Origin: Oenanthe sinensis
Lineage: Eukaryota; Streptophyta; Magnoliopsida; Apiales; Apiaceae
Length of the DNA stretch: 64,000 nt
Assembly (NCBI GenBank): GCA_028671895.1
Contig: CM053800.1
Span: forward strand, 7,647,886 to 7,711,885
Direction: 5' to 3'
Shown here piece by piece: positions 23,953-36,300 of this stretch (the first letter of the stretch is position 1; each line of letters opens with the position of its first letter). Below the pieces are notes generated by a model. The model ran no database searches and was not told where the DNA came from. It worked only from the letters and a program-made list of their open reading frames with translations. Position numbers and translations under genes: made by a program.

Positions 23953-26263
23953 CATCAATCGATGAATATTTCTCATCCATCGATTGACACTTCCATTCCA
24001 GTTATTGGACCATCTGTTGAAACAATTCAAGTGACAAACACACTTTTAGGATTGAGTGGAGTGGATGAGGTGTGTGAGAGGCAAGGGTTGCATACCTTGG
24101 CAAAATGAGAGAGTGTGAATGAGAGACCCTCAACTTCTTCTGAGGAGAAAAAAGGAGAGAGTGTGAGCAAAGAGAGTTCCACCTTAGTAGGTGATGCAAA
24201 AGGAGAGCATAGTGAGGGAGAAGTGAGAATCCATGATGAGATCCTGATGCAAGAAAAGAGATAAGAAAGTGAGAGAGAAAAGAATAGAAAGAAACTAAGT
24301 TCTTCATCTCATGAAGCCTCAACTTCTAAAACTGAGCAATTTGCAACTGAACTCACCCAAGAGTTGGGATTGGAGTTAGGGGGAGATGGAGGTGATGGAG
24401 TTCCTGCAGGAGTTGCAGATGCCCACAAGGAGGTGGATGATGAGGTTGAATTTAACTTTGATGCTGATACTTTTCAACACAATGATCCTCACTACTAAGA
24501 ATTAGCAGCAGCCACAAATCAAGAGGCTGAAAAGATGTTAGGGTTGGTCCAATCTAAAGAAGTTTTCAGGAGTGGAAAAGAGAATTTGGCTAGGATGCCT
24601 GATGATATTTCTCACATGAATCCTGAGGATTTTGAAATAGATGAAGATGATGATCTGATTGAGCCATACATGGAAAATAATGAAATTAATCTTGCAGATA
24701 CTGAAAAGGCTATTCTTTCACATTACAGAAGATCAATAGTTGAAACCAATGTGGAGAATCATGTTCATAGAAGAATTCTCAACTTCTACAGAGACAATTT
24801 AAAAATCCAAAAGATGCATGTCACAGGTTCTAAGTATGAATTGAAGAAGATTAGGGAAGAGATTGACAGTGCAAGGACACACTTTGACATTACCATTGAC
24901 TCTAGGCTTAGTCTAACCATGATGACAAGAATCAAGCAAAGGCTTGACACTAAGTCTACAGCCAAGGACAAAGTTGTGGAATTGGAAAAAAGAGTGAATG
25001 CTATGGAAGTCAGTATGTATCAGATTCTGTCAAATCAAGTAACCCAAATCAAGTTAATGAGTAGACTCTTGGAATCCCTAGTGCAAGAACCTGCTGCTGA
25101 TAACAAAAAGGGGGAGAAAAATAAAGAGATAAGGAGGGAGATTGAAGCTATGGTCAGGAACATAGAGAATGTCATTAAAAAGAAAGATCCAAAGAAGACA
25201 TTGGCTCAACAAATTGTAAGGCAATTTTATTCCATTGCCAGCAAAAATAAGGAGATTGATGCACAAGAGCCAATTGCCTTAAATCTAGAAATTCTTGAAG
25301 TTGTGAATAAATGAGAAATAAGGATGGATGGAGGTAACTCAAAACCTGGTGATAGAAAAGGAAATGGTATATTAATTGAAGATGGCAAGAAGAAAAAGGA
25401 TTCTGTCACAGGTGGAGGTGACAAACTATTGTCAAAACCAATAGTTATTGGAATTAAAGAAATGAAACATTCAAGAAGAGCTAGCAATTCAATTGCAGAA
25501 AGAATTTGATGAGGAAGATAGACAGATTAGAGAAGCCATGAGGAAAGAAGGTGAAAAGAGGCCAATAATGAAACAAAGGGAAAATAAACCTAAAATCTCT
25601 GGTGTTAAAAGGAAGTTGGTGGTTGATGAAGTAGATGCGGATAAGGATGAGAAGTCAAAGGAGATAGAAAATCAGAATCAAACACCTGGGAGTGATCAAT
25701 CCAAGGAGATAGAGGTGTTCAAATCCAAGCCTGAAAATTTTGTTTCAATCAAGCTTGAGGGGATGATGGTTATTAAAGGTCAAAGAAAAAGATATGTGGA
25801 TCTTCTTCACATTGATTATGAAGATGGTTCACATTCAACTTTTACCTTCAATCAAGTTTTGCAACAAGGTTATGGAAGCTTGAGAAAGATCTACACTTTG
25901 CTCAATAAAATATATTATTTGACCAAGGAGCTTGCACATGATATTGTGCAGAAAATGAAGAGTATAAGAGAAGCACCACTTCAGGTAGAAAAGGATGATA
26001 GAGTGAAGATCTAGAACCTTGGAGGAAAGAAGGTACTTCATGAGCCTTTTTACATGATGATCTACAAGGACAGAGAGGGTAGAGAGAAGTGCATTGACAT
26101 TTGTCAGGAAATCAGCAAACTACCCAATCTGGAATTGAATTACCTTGCAAGAAAATTGAACTATAATGTTGAAGATGAAAAGATTATGAAAGGGTCACTG
26201 TACAGACAGATGAAGGAAAATGAAGACAAAATGAATGAGTCAAGCAAAAGAAGGAGAAGATAG

Positions 26264-26441
26264 ACAACTCACACTCATCAAATTCATCAAGGCTCGTCTG
26301 TTACTGGTACATGATCATTCTGACTCTAGTTACTTTATAGTTCAATATTGTAATTCTCTCTAGATTGAATAAACTTAGGGATTTTGTTATCAGCAACAGG
26401 AAATTTATGTATATTCCTCACATTCATAAATAAGAGGATAC
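26264..26441 (+). other. 3' untranslated spacer of element 1
   Basis: Non-coding sequence after the last piece of the post-pol ORF, ending in a short purine-rich stretch (AATAAGAGGATA) before the degenerate LTR start. Confidence 0.5.
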
Positions 26442-27331
26442 TTTAGGAATTATGAGTTTTGATGATAACAAAGTTCTTAAAATTACAATATAGAATCTAT
26501 TTTAATTGTAATTGGTCAATGGATATAAGACTTAAAAATATCCATTGACTAGGAAACCATTTATCAGTTAAAATTATTCATCAACTGATAAAATAGAGTG
26601 TATCAGTTGATTCATGTTTCTATTTTATCAATTGATTGTAATATGTCGACGGATGCCATAATCTAGTCAACTGATATCTATTTTATCAGTTGAAATTATT
26701 CATCAACTGATAAAATAGAGTGTATCAGTTGATTCATGTTTCTATTTTATCAATTGATTGTAATATGTCGACGGATGCCATAATCTAGTCAACTGATATC
26801 TATTTGAATTCAATTGATAGCTCTTCAACTGATGAGAATAATGGCTGACAAATTGTAAATATTCTAAGTCATAATTCTCTCAAATGAAGTGATCAACATA
26901 TATTGGAATCAATGGATAAAGACACTGTTCGATGGATAAAGGTCAACAAAGGTCAAATCAATGGATCTCCATCAACGGATGAAATCATCAAGGCTATCAA
27001 TGGATAAGGAGTCGATGGATAAACTAATTATCCATTGATACATCAATTGATCAATGGATAACCTATCCATCGAGGGATAAGCAAAAGATGATCAACTGAT
27101 AAGCTTTACAACAATTATCAGTTGATCAAGGTTTCCCAAATTAGTTAAAGACAAAAGGAATAGGATCTTTGTAGAAACTGAATCAATGGAAGACAGCCCT
27201 GTCAGGATTGTGAAGACTTTCAAGGCAACACGGTTTTCAAGGAAAAGATCAATACAAAGATTTTTTCAGAACAAGAAATATGCAAAGGAGACTGTGAAAA
27301 GAAGATACAATCTATTTTAGTGAATACATTG
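26442..27331 (+). repeat. Element 1 3' LTR, left part (interrupted by element 3)
   Basis: Begins near TTTAGGAATTATGAG, comparable with the TGTTAGGAATCT start of element 3's LTR, and continues TTTTGATGATAAC as in that LTR. It contains a 122-bp tandem duplication (26563-26684 and 26685-26806) absent from the 5' LTR. It stops at CATTG, the element 3 target site, and resumes at 40282. Confidence 0.75.
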
Positions 27332-28448
27332 TGTTATTCCCTAGAACAATGTCAATATTTGTAGAAGGAGGGGTTGAATACAAATATTAAAACTTTTTGC
27401 TGGTTCTAATATTCGTTCTTGAAGTTTGAGAATATAGAGAGAATATGTTCTAACAATTTAAGACTGAAGCGTAAATTGAACAAGGAGATTTAAAATTACT
27501 GATGGATTGGTTTTTCCATCAGTGTATATTTTTGCTCAATGTTCCTAGGTTAAAAGAAACCTAGCTGCGTTTTTACAAGATTAGAAAACAAATCAACTGT
27601 TCTTACAAATGTGTTCTTAAGCTTGAACAGTTGATTAAGAGATATTGTCTAACTTGTCTGTTTTCTAATAATGCTGCTACACTTGTTTATATACCACAAG
27701 TGTTCTTTTACAATTCCTATTCTAGGATTGTTTCTACCTGCCTTTCTTTTACCTTTTCTATCTTTTAAAAAGGTTTGAAAAGACAGCTTCAGATTGAGTC
27801 TTCACAGCCACTCTAGACTGTCTTCCATAGGAGTGCTTTTGTTCTCTGGATCTTCAACAGATATTCTTTCTGTGTTGTCACACTCAATTGATAATTTGCT
27901 GTTAGGCATACCAATTGATCTGTCCTTTAATCCATCAACTGATGTACTTCTTCGATTGATCTTTCTATCCATCGATTGATAAAAGATGGCTTATCGATTG
28001 ATAGATTTTATCAATCGATATATCAATCGATGGGTCTTCACATCAGTTGATGGTCTTCAATGCTTGACTTGGCTTCTTCGATTGATCCTTCATCCATCGA
28101 TGCTTCAATATCAATTGATCATCCTTCACTTGTGTAATTTCCTGTCTTCACATAATTACAATTTAACAGTTTAATTTACACATCAATTGATGATCTATAT
28201 CAATCGACTCTAACATCAATTGATGAACAAAATATCAATTGATTTACACCTTATCGATTGAAATAAACTAAGAACACCTATGTTACAATCCAAATTATCA
28301 GTTGATTCATATAAACACTTCAACTGATAAATGGTTTCCTGATCAATTGATATTTATAACTTTCATATCAATTGATCAGTTACATCAAATAAAATTTCTA
28401 TGATTCTAAGATTAATGTTATCATCAAATCACATGTAGATTCCTAACA
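27332..28448 (-). repeat. Element 3 3' LTR
   Basis: In element orientation it starts TGTTAGGAATCT and ends GGGAATAACA. About 20 ATCAATTGAT/ATCGATTGAT-type motifs lie between 27890 and 28385, that is, in U3. A TATATAAAC box (complement of 27685-27693) is the probable promoter. Confidence 0.95.
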
Positions 28449-28461
28449 ATCTCCCCCTATT
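28449..28461 (-). other. Polypurine tract of element 3
   Basis: Read on the minus strand this is ATAGGGGGAGAT directly before the TGTTAGG LTR start. Confidence 0.8.
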
Positions 28462-28623
28462 TGTGTCTGTGTTATTAACAGGCATAAATCTACTTGATGA
28501 TAACAAAAACCCTTAAAATTTACATTTAGATAGAATCAAGAAACTTAATTGGCACATTAATTTTGGAAGTACCAGATTGATAGATAACTCCTGCAAGCAG
28601 CTTCAATGTCTTCATAATTTAAT

Positions 28624-31600
28624 TTAGTTCCTCTTCCTCCTTTTCTCAGCATTTTCCTTTAGTTGCCTCATGAAAGAACTTCTCAAGATTGCTTCATCCC
28701 TGTCAGTTTCTCCAAGTTGCCTCATAAGGTAATGTATTTCTTCATCTGTGATTTTGTCCAGATATTTGCAGATATCAAAGAACTTTGTATTGCCCTCTAT
28801 ATCTGTAAAAATCATAGCATACTTTGGCTCCAACACCACCTTTTTGACCTGTGACTTCCATAGCTTTAGAGGTGAATCAGGTTCAGCTTCTGCCTTGGAT
28901 CTTCTTAACTTTGAAATTTGTTGTTGTATCTCCTGAGCAATTGTTGTGTTGAGTTTGTACTTTCTGTTGAGTAGAGGAAGAATAGTCTTTAAAACATTGT
29001 AGCTTTGCTTCATTATCACCTTCAATGAATAGATTGTTTTCACTCCATTTTCATACTCCAACCTCATTGATTCTTCATGGTTAGAGGTTGCCGGGTGAGT
29101 CCTTACTCCAATTAATCCTTTTTCATTGATTACTGGTATTCCCTTCAAATCATATCTTTCAATTGTGACCTCCTGCTTGATTTCTTCTTGTTGACCCTGG
29201 AGCTTTTCCTGAACCACTATTTCTTGAGTAGAACTTGACCTTTTCTTGGCCATAGTAACTTTTCTCTTTTTCCTCAGTGGTTGATCTATTAGTTGATCTT
29301 CCATATCTCATTCCATTTTCATTTGCCTTGCTATTTCCTCATTTTATTTTTCTTTCTTTTTAGCATCTGACAATCCTGATGAAATGGTTTCTTGAAGAAG
29401 CTTTTGGCCAACTGGCTCTTTTCTCTTCTTCTTTTCTTCAATCATTATGGCGTTTCCCTTTTTCTTCTCTTTAAGGGCTTCTTGATCAACTGATAAAAAG
29501 GCTTCAGCATCTGAGTTGCTTTCCTTGGCAGCCTTTAGTGCATCTTCATTTATTTTTCTTGTTTGAGCAATGAACTCATCCAAGTCTCCTTTTTCTACTG
29601 CCTCTGTTACTAACTCAGTGTTTCTCCTTAGATCTTCAATTCTCTTCTTTTCTCTCTCAATCATTGATTGAGTTTCTTTCTCCCTAGAAATTCTCCTAGC
29701 TTCAAGATCATCATCAAACTACTTGTAATCTTTCTTTTTCTGTTCTAAATTATCTTTTGGAGAATTAGATGACTTAGATTTCTTTGAAGATTGATTGTCC
29801 ATGTTACTTCTGCTTTTATCTCTTCTGGGTGCAGAACCACCAATGCCACTTGACTTATCCATACCAGAACCACCTTTACCATCACCACCATCACCATTAT
29901 CCTTCTTCTTTGTATTCTCCCCCTTTTTGTTATCATCAATTGGAGGGGGTGGTGGAAGTCTGTCAAGAAACTTTTGAAGAATGGAAGCATGGAGATTTTG
30001 ACCTCTGATAATATCATCCATCTTCTTTTCCAGAGAACCTACTCTTGTCTCCAAAGATGTAAAATTTTTGGATTCTTTGAAAAGCTTGTCTTTGATGCTA
30101 TTCATGGTGTTGAATGGTAGCTTCTCATCCAATCTCCTGTCCATTGCATCCTTGTTAGATGAGATAGAGTCCTTAATCCTCTCCAGTTCCCTCCTTACTC
30201 CTGTTACTGTCATCTTTTGTATTTTCATTGATTCTCTCATATAGTGAGCAATTCTCCTTTGAGTAGGATCTTCAATGTCTCCTTCCACCATTGTTCTTCT
30301 ATATTGAGAGAGAATTTCAGTCTCAGCAGCTTCTAAGGAACCATCAATAGTGCTCATCCATGGCTCTTCATCAGAATCACTCTCTAACTCTTCAGGTGCC
30401 ATATAACAAGTGTCTGTTGTATTGGCAATGCTTTCCTTCAGATTCCTGGTCCTTTGATCTGTATGATCAATGCCCAAGAGTTGTTCTGCATTCCTGTTAC
30501 TTGAAGTAGCCAACCCTTGATATTGTGGATCAGGATGAATGAAATTCTTTGTATCCAATTCACCAGCATCTATTTCCTCTTCAAAGTCTTTAGCAATTCC
30601 ACTCCCACTAGCTTCAGCATTATTTGCTCCCCCTATCTCCTTTACTCTTTCTGCCATCAGTTCAATTTCCAATTCCTGTGCAAAAAGTAGAATGTTTTTA
30701 TCACTTTCACTCATCTCTCTATTTTGCATCAGGATCTCATCCTGGAATCTCACCTCTCCCTCACTCATTTCTTGTGCACCTACTAAGGTGTGGCCCTCAA
30801 GTGTTTCACTCTCATTCCTGGAAGAAATAGGAATGTTTTTACTCACTTCCTCTCCTTTTGCCAGGTTACAATCCTGCCTCTCACTCAACTCACTCAATCC
30901 TAAGAGTGTTTGTGTAACATCAATTGATTGAGCATCAATTGATGTATTGACATTATCAGTTGAAGTGGTGTTTGGGATATCCATCAATTGATGCATACCC
31001 ATCGATTGATCTTGAGTATCGATCGATGGCTTATCAGTCGATGGCTGAATATCAATTGATGAAGGAACATCAATTGATGGAGAAGAAACAGTTGAGATAA
31101 TTTGTGAAGTTATGTTTGAGATGATATTGGAAATAGAATCCTGAAAATTCTGAGAAGAAGATTCAGGAGAGAGTGTTGGCTTCTCCTTGAAAAACAAAGA
31201 AGGAGAATCTGAAAATGTTCGATAATCTATCAAAACATTTTCTGAAGAAGTTTGAGATGGGGAAAGAAGAATAGAAGAGATAGGAATTGAAAGAGAATGG
31301 GGCTGCATCTCATCCTTTATATGAGATGCATCAAGCAGACTTTGTGAAGGCTCCTCCACAGTTTCCTGTGGTTTTGCAGTGTGTGATTCCCTAAGTGCAA
31401 AGGTGACTTTCTTTTCTCTTCTTTTGTATGGTGTTAGTGTTTTGGCTTTTGTGTCCCCAATTTGATTATGTGCCCCTGGATGTGGGCTATTTTCAATATT
31501 GTCATCCTTTTGAGAGAATGGCAATAGGGATGTGGTATTTTCCATGTTAACATCCACAGTCTTTTGGGAGACTATGGAGTGGCTTGGTTGAGGTTGCACA

Positions 31601-32652
31601 CTCTCACTCTCCTTATCCTTCTGGGTTCTTTGATGTTCCCCAGTTCCCTCACCACCTACATCCTCCTCTAATCTATCTACCACACTAGTTGATTTTCTTT
31701 TCTTGATTTTTACAACAACAGGTTTTTGAGAACCTGTTGAGGTTGGTTTCTTAGATTTGGATTTAGAGATTGGTTGAGTGGCTTGGGTAGGAGGGTTGGG
31801 GTCATTACTACCACCCTCCATAGTCACAGAAGGCAAAGAAGAGTTAGGTTGAGAAGTGTTTAAAGTAGAGATAAATACCTGAACAAAAGGGGGATAGATC
31901 AATTCCACATTGCTGTGAAGATTTATCCTAACCAAGTCTTTAAAGACCCTTTTGTTTTGAGTCCAGCAATCCAAAATTTCTGTATTCCTGTCAATCTCAA
32001 TATCCTTGACAAAGTGGTTAATAATAATCATAATAAATCTTGCATAATAAATATGATTAGATCTATTTATTTTATTCCCCAATTTGACAGATATTTCATT
32101 GAGTAACAGGCTTCCTAAATTATGATATCTATCATATAAAATGCTATACCCTACTTGTTGCATACTTGTTGTTATTGCATCAAAATTACTAACCTTACCA
32201 GAAAAACACTTTATTAAAGCATCAAAGAAATATGACCATTCTTTTCTTAGATTCTTTCTAACAATACTACCTAAACTAGCATCAGGAGCAAGGTAATTGA
32301 TTTCCCTAAGCATGTTTCTAATATCTGTGTCAGTGGGTGCATTTGCAGTATTATTTGACGGAATATTTAAACACTCACCCAAGACCACAGTGGTTAGAAT
32401 ATACCTTTGTCCTTTGCAATCAAAGGATATGGAAGATAAATCATCTGCTACTTCTACTGTTGTCCAGAATTCTTCAACTAGATTGCACACTATTTTTGGT
32501 GCTTCTGAGAGGGCCTTTGAAATTTTTGAATTCTTTAGAAATTCCATTAGAGGATGGAATTCTGTTGGGGCTTCCTCCACCATAGTGCAAGCAACGAAGT
32601 TGTTGAGCTCATAGTAGAATCCTGATTGAGAGACCTTCTTTGATGATGCCAT
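28624..32652 (-). pseudogene. Element 3 post-pol ('env-like position') ORF with three in-frame stops
   Basis: One continuous frame of about 1340 codons in three open pieces: 29719-32652 (977 codons), 29344-29664 (106) and 28624-29304 (226). The stops are TAG at 29719-29721, TAA at 29344-29346 and TGA near 29307-29309, all in the same frame, so no frameshift is involved. Region 1 (residues 1-230) contains the block KISKALSEAPKIVC and resembles the unnamed 'putative plant transposon protein' type. Region 2 is Ser/Thr/Pro-rich, with SID/STD repeats from the decamer motif (30918-31085). Region 3 is charged and probably coiled-coil, ending in a Gly/Lys-rich stretch. Region 4 (last 170 residues) is a compact module ending in a basic tail and shared with element 1. 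There is no obvious signal peptide or membrane anchor. Function unknown. Confidence 0.75.
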
Positions 32653-33334
32653 AATCGAGTCTAAGGTTATAGAATTGAATTATCTGACAAACTTGTTAGT
32701 AATAAAGCAGAAACAACAATTAAACAGTAGTAAATTAGGGTTATTAGCAAAGTGTAGATACAGAGAGATAGATCTAAGATTGAGAAAGAGAAGGAGATAG
32801 AGAAGTCGTTAGTAAAAATTGCAAGTAAGAATTAAAAGATGTTTTAATCTCACTATTTATATTTACTAATTTCTCAATCAATTACTTACTCAAAATAGAA
32901 CAAAATTGACCGTTGGAAGAGTATTTAAGAGTAAAAGTTACCAATTTTGGCAATCGACTGATATACATACAGGAGTGTATGTATTAATCAATTGATAAAA
33001 TAAGTAATCAACGGCTAGAGTTTGTACAGATCGATTGATGACTTGGACTATTAAAATTCCAGGTCATCGATTGATAAATTGCTTATCCATCGACAGGTAC
33101 AATTATCCATCGATAGACAAATATATCATTGATTGATATATCTATCTGTCGATAGTTACCCCTATCCATCGATAAACAAATACATCATCAATTGATATAT
33201 TTATCTGTCGACAGCTCCAATAATATCCATTGATATGTAAAATATTTATCAGTTGATTATTGAGGAATCAATAAATTAACATAATCAATGGCTACAATCA
33301 ATATAATTACATAACTTGTCAGACATTTAAAGGG
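32653..33334 (-). promoter_or_regulatory. Spacer upstream of element 3 post-pol ORF with TATA-like box
   Basis: Non-coding, 680 bp. Minus-strand TATAAATAG occupies 32861-32853, about 200 nt before the ORF's ATG, and is followed by a CT-rich leader. The upstream part (32950-33250) is dense in decamer motifs. The arrangement matches element 1, whose box lies at 13205-13213. Inference: a private promoter for the post-pol ORF. Confidence 0.5.
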
Positions 33335-36300
33335 TTAAATATAATTAAGCATTCCTAAATCACAGATCAATTTATTGAAGGTAGATTCATCTAATGGTTT
33401 GGTAAAAATGTCTGCAAGTTGTCTTTCACTAGGGACAAAATGTAATTCAACTGTACCATTCATTACATGTTCCCTAATGAAGTGATACCTTACATCAATG
33501 TGCTTGGTTCTGGAATGTTGCACAGGATTTTCTGTTATAGCAATGGCACTTGTATTATCACAGAAAATAGGAATCTTGTTCAAGTTGAACCCATAGTCAA
33601 GTAGTTGATTCCTCATCCATAAAATTTGTGCACAGCAACTTCCAGCTGCAATGTATTCAGCCTCTGTAGTAGATGTAGACACTGAATTCTGCTTCTTGCT
33701 AAACCATGAAACAAGCTTATTTCCTAGAAATTGACAGGAGCCTGTTGTGCTTTTTCTGTCAATTCTGCAACCTGCATAATCTGCATCTGAATAGCCAATT
33801 AGATCAAATCCAGAATCTCTAGGATACCAAATTCCAAGATTTGGAGTTCCTTCGAGATATCTGAATATTTTTTTTATTGCAATCAAATGAGATTCTCTAG
33901 GATCAGCTTGAAACCTAGCACAAAGACATGTAGCAAACATTATATCTGGCCTACTTGCAGTTAAATAAAGTAATGAGCCAACCATGCCTCTATAACTTGA
34001 AATGTCCACTATTGCTTCCTTAGTGTTTAATTCAAGTTTAGTTACAGTGGCCATGAGAGTTTTTGCAGAGGAACATTCATTTAAATCAAATCTCTTTAAT
34101 AAATCAGAAATATATTTGATTTGATTTATGAAAATACCATCTTTAACTTGTTTGATTTGCAAGCCAAAAAAGTAGGTTAGTTCTCCCATCATGCTCATTT
34201 CATATTTACTCTGCATCAACTTAGCAAACTTTTTACAAAGTTTTTCATTAGTTGAGCCAAAGATAATATCATCTACATAGATTTGAACAAGAATCATAGA
34301 GCCATTTACATTTCTATGAAAGAGAGTTTTATCAACAGTACCTCTAATGAAGTAATTCTCAATCAGAAATTTAGACAGAGTGTCATACCAGGCTCTAGGT
34401 GCTTGTTTTAATCCATAAAGTGCCTTGAGAAGATAGTATACAAATCCGGGATGAACATGATCAATAAAACCAGGAGGTTGTTCTACATATACTTCTTCTT
34501 CTAGTTCTCCATTGAGAAAAACACTTTTTACATCCATCTGATATACTTTGAAATTTGCATGAGCAGCAAATGCTAAAAAGATTCTGATTGCTTCCAACCT
34601 TGCAACTGGTGCAAATGTTTCATCAAAATCTATGCCTTCTTCTTGTGAATAGCCCTTTGCCACTAATCTTGCCTTATTTCTTGTCACTGTACCAGATTCA
34701 TCCATTTTGTTTCTGAATACCCATTTTGTACCAATGATAGTCTTGTTCTTTGGTTTGGGCATCAGCTTCCACACTTTGTTTCTATCAAACTGATTCAACT
34801 CTTCTTGCATAGCATTTATCCAAACAGGATCATTCAAGGCTTCTTCAATCCTTTTAGGTTCTTCTTGTGACAGAAAGCTACTATACAAGCATTCATTTTG
34901 AGTTGCACTTCTAGTTTTGACACCATCATTTGCATTTCCAATAATTAGTTCAAAGGGATGACTTTTTGTCCATTTCTTTTGAGATGGTATGATTGTCCTT
35001 GAAGATGATGTTTCATGATCATTGGAAGAGTTATGATCATTGTGAAGTGATTGACTATTTGAGAACCCTCCCCCTGTGATGGACGCTCCATTTGAAGATT
35101 GTTGAGCAGAGTTGTTATCCAACGAATGATTATCAATTGATGTATTATCAGTCGATTGATGATTGTCAACTGATAAGTTATCTGTTGAAGCAATGACATC
35201 AATTGATGGGAGGATTCTAGGAACTTGTATACTTGTAATTTCCTCATCATCATCACTATCTTCAATATTACTTGAGGATTCATTTTCAAAATGCAATAGA
35301 TCATGAAATCCTTTATCAAACAACCCTTGAATTTTCTTGTCATCAAAGACTACATGCATAGATTCCATAACAATGTGTAATCTAAGATTGTAGACTCTGT
35401 ATGCTTTGGTTGTTATTCCATATCCAACAAATATAGCTTCATCAGCTTTGGCTTCAAATTTTTCTAGATTTTTACCTTGATTTCTCAGTACAAAGCATTT
35501 GCAGCCAAAGACATGAAGAAAGTTAACTGTTGGCTTCTTGTCTTTCTTCATCAATTGATATGGTGTTTTGCCTTGAAGTTTATTGACCATGGAAATATTT
35601 TGAGTGTAACAAGCAGTATTAATTGCTTCTGCCCAGAAGTATGTAGGAAGTTTTGCTTCTTCTAACATAGTTCTAGCAGCTTCAATCAAGGTCCTATTTT
35701 TTCTTTCAACTACTCCATTTTGCTGTGGAGTCCTTGGAGCAGAGAAAAGATGAGTGATACCTTTTTCCTCACAGAATTCTCTCATGGTTGAATTCTTGAA
35801 TTCAGTTCCATTATCACTTCTAAATTTCTTGACCTTCCATTCAGTGCCATTTTCAACATTCTTCACATGATTGATAATTAATTTACTTGCCTCATCCTTA
35901 GAGAATAAGAAATATACCCATGAAAATCTTGTGAAGTCATCCACAATTACTAAGGCATATTTCTTTTTGGCAATAGACATGATGTTGACTGGACCAAATA
36001 AATCCATGTGCAATAATTCCAGAGGCTTATCAATTGATGATTCAGACTTTGACTTGAATGATGCTTTTATTTGTTTTCCTTTTTGACAGGCATCACACAG
36101 TCCATCCTTGGTGAATTCCATCTGTGGAATGCCTCTAACCAGATTCTTTCTAACCAATAAATTCATGGCTTTGAAATTCAAATGAGCTAGTTTCTTGTGC
36201 CACAACCAACTTTCATCTGTATTGGCTTTGCTAGGAAGGCATGTCATTGAATTTGCTTTTACAGAGAGAAAATCAGCCACATAGACATTCCCTTTTCTTT

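Larger units (their letters stand above)
13365..26263 (+). pseudogene. Element 1 post-pol ('env-like position') ORF, decayed and interrupted by element 2
   Basis: Collinear with the post-pol ORF of element 3. It begins at 13365 with a MAPQKK start and a block ending KVSKALSEAH that matches the KISKALSEAP block of element 3. Pieces remain open at 13365-13592, 13859-14545 and 14660-14926; element 2 is inserted at 15009; the sequence resumes at 23958 and continues through open pieces 24535-25314, 25324-25509, 25493-26014 and 26054-26263. Breaks are in-frame stops (for example the TGA at 25312 and TAG at 26012) and at least one single-base frameshift near 25490. The last 170 residues (MMVIKGQRKRYVDLLHIDYE... 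to the basic RRRR end) form the best conserved module. Function unknown. Confidence 0.75.

Noticed and set aside
27794..28174. Two small ORFs repeated identically at 39622-40002
   Set aside because: They lie in the two LTRs of element 3 and are identical only because LTRs are copies; their SID-like content comes from the decamer motif.
27890..28385. Regularly repeated decamers considered as a CRISPR-like array
   Set aside because: No fixed spacers, variable spacing, located in LTR U3 of a plant retrotransposon.
30539..30931. 130-codon plus-strand ORF opposite element 3's post-pol ORF
   Set aside because: Ser/Leu-rich mirror of an acidic/charged coding strand; explained by codon composition.
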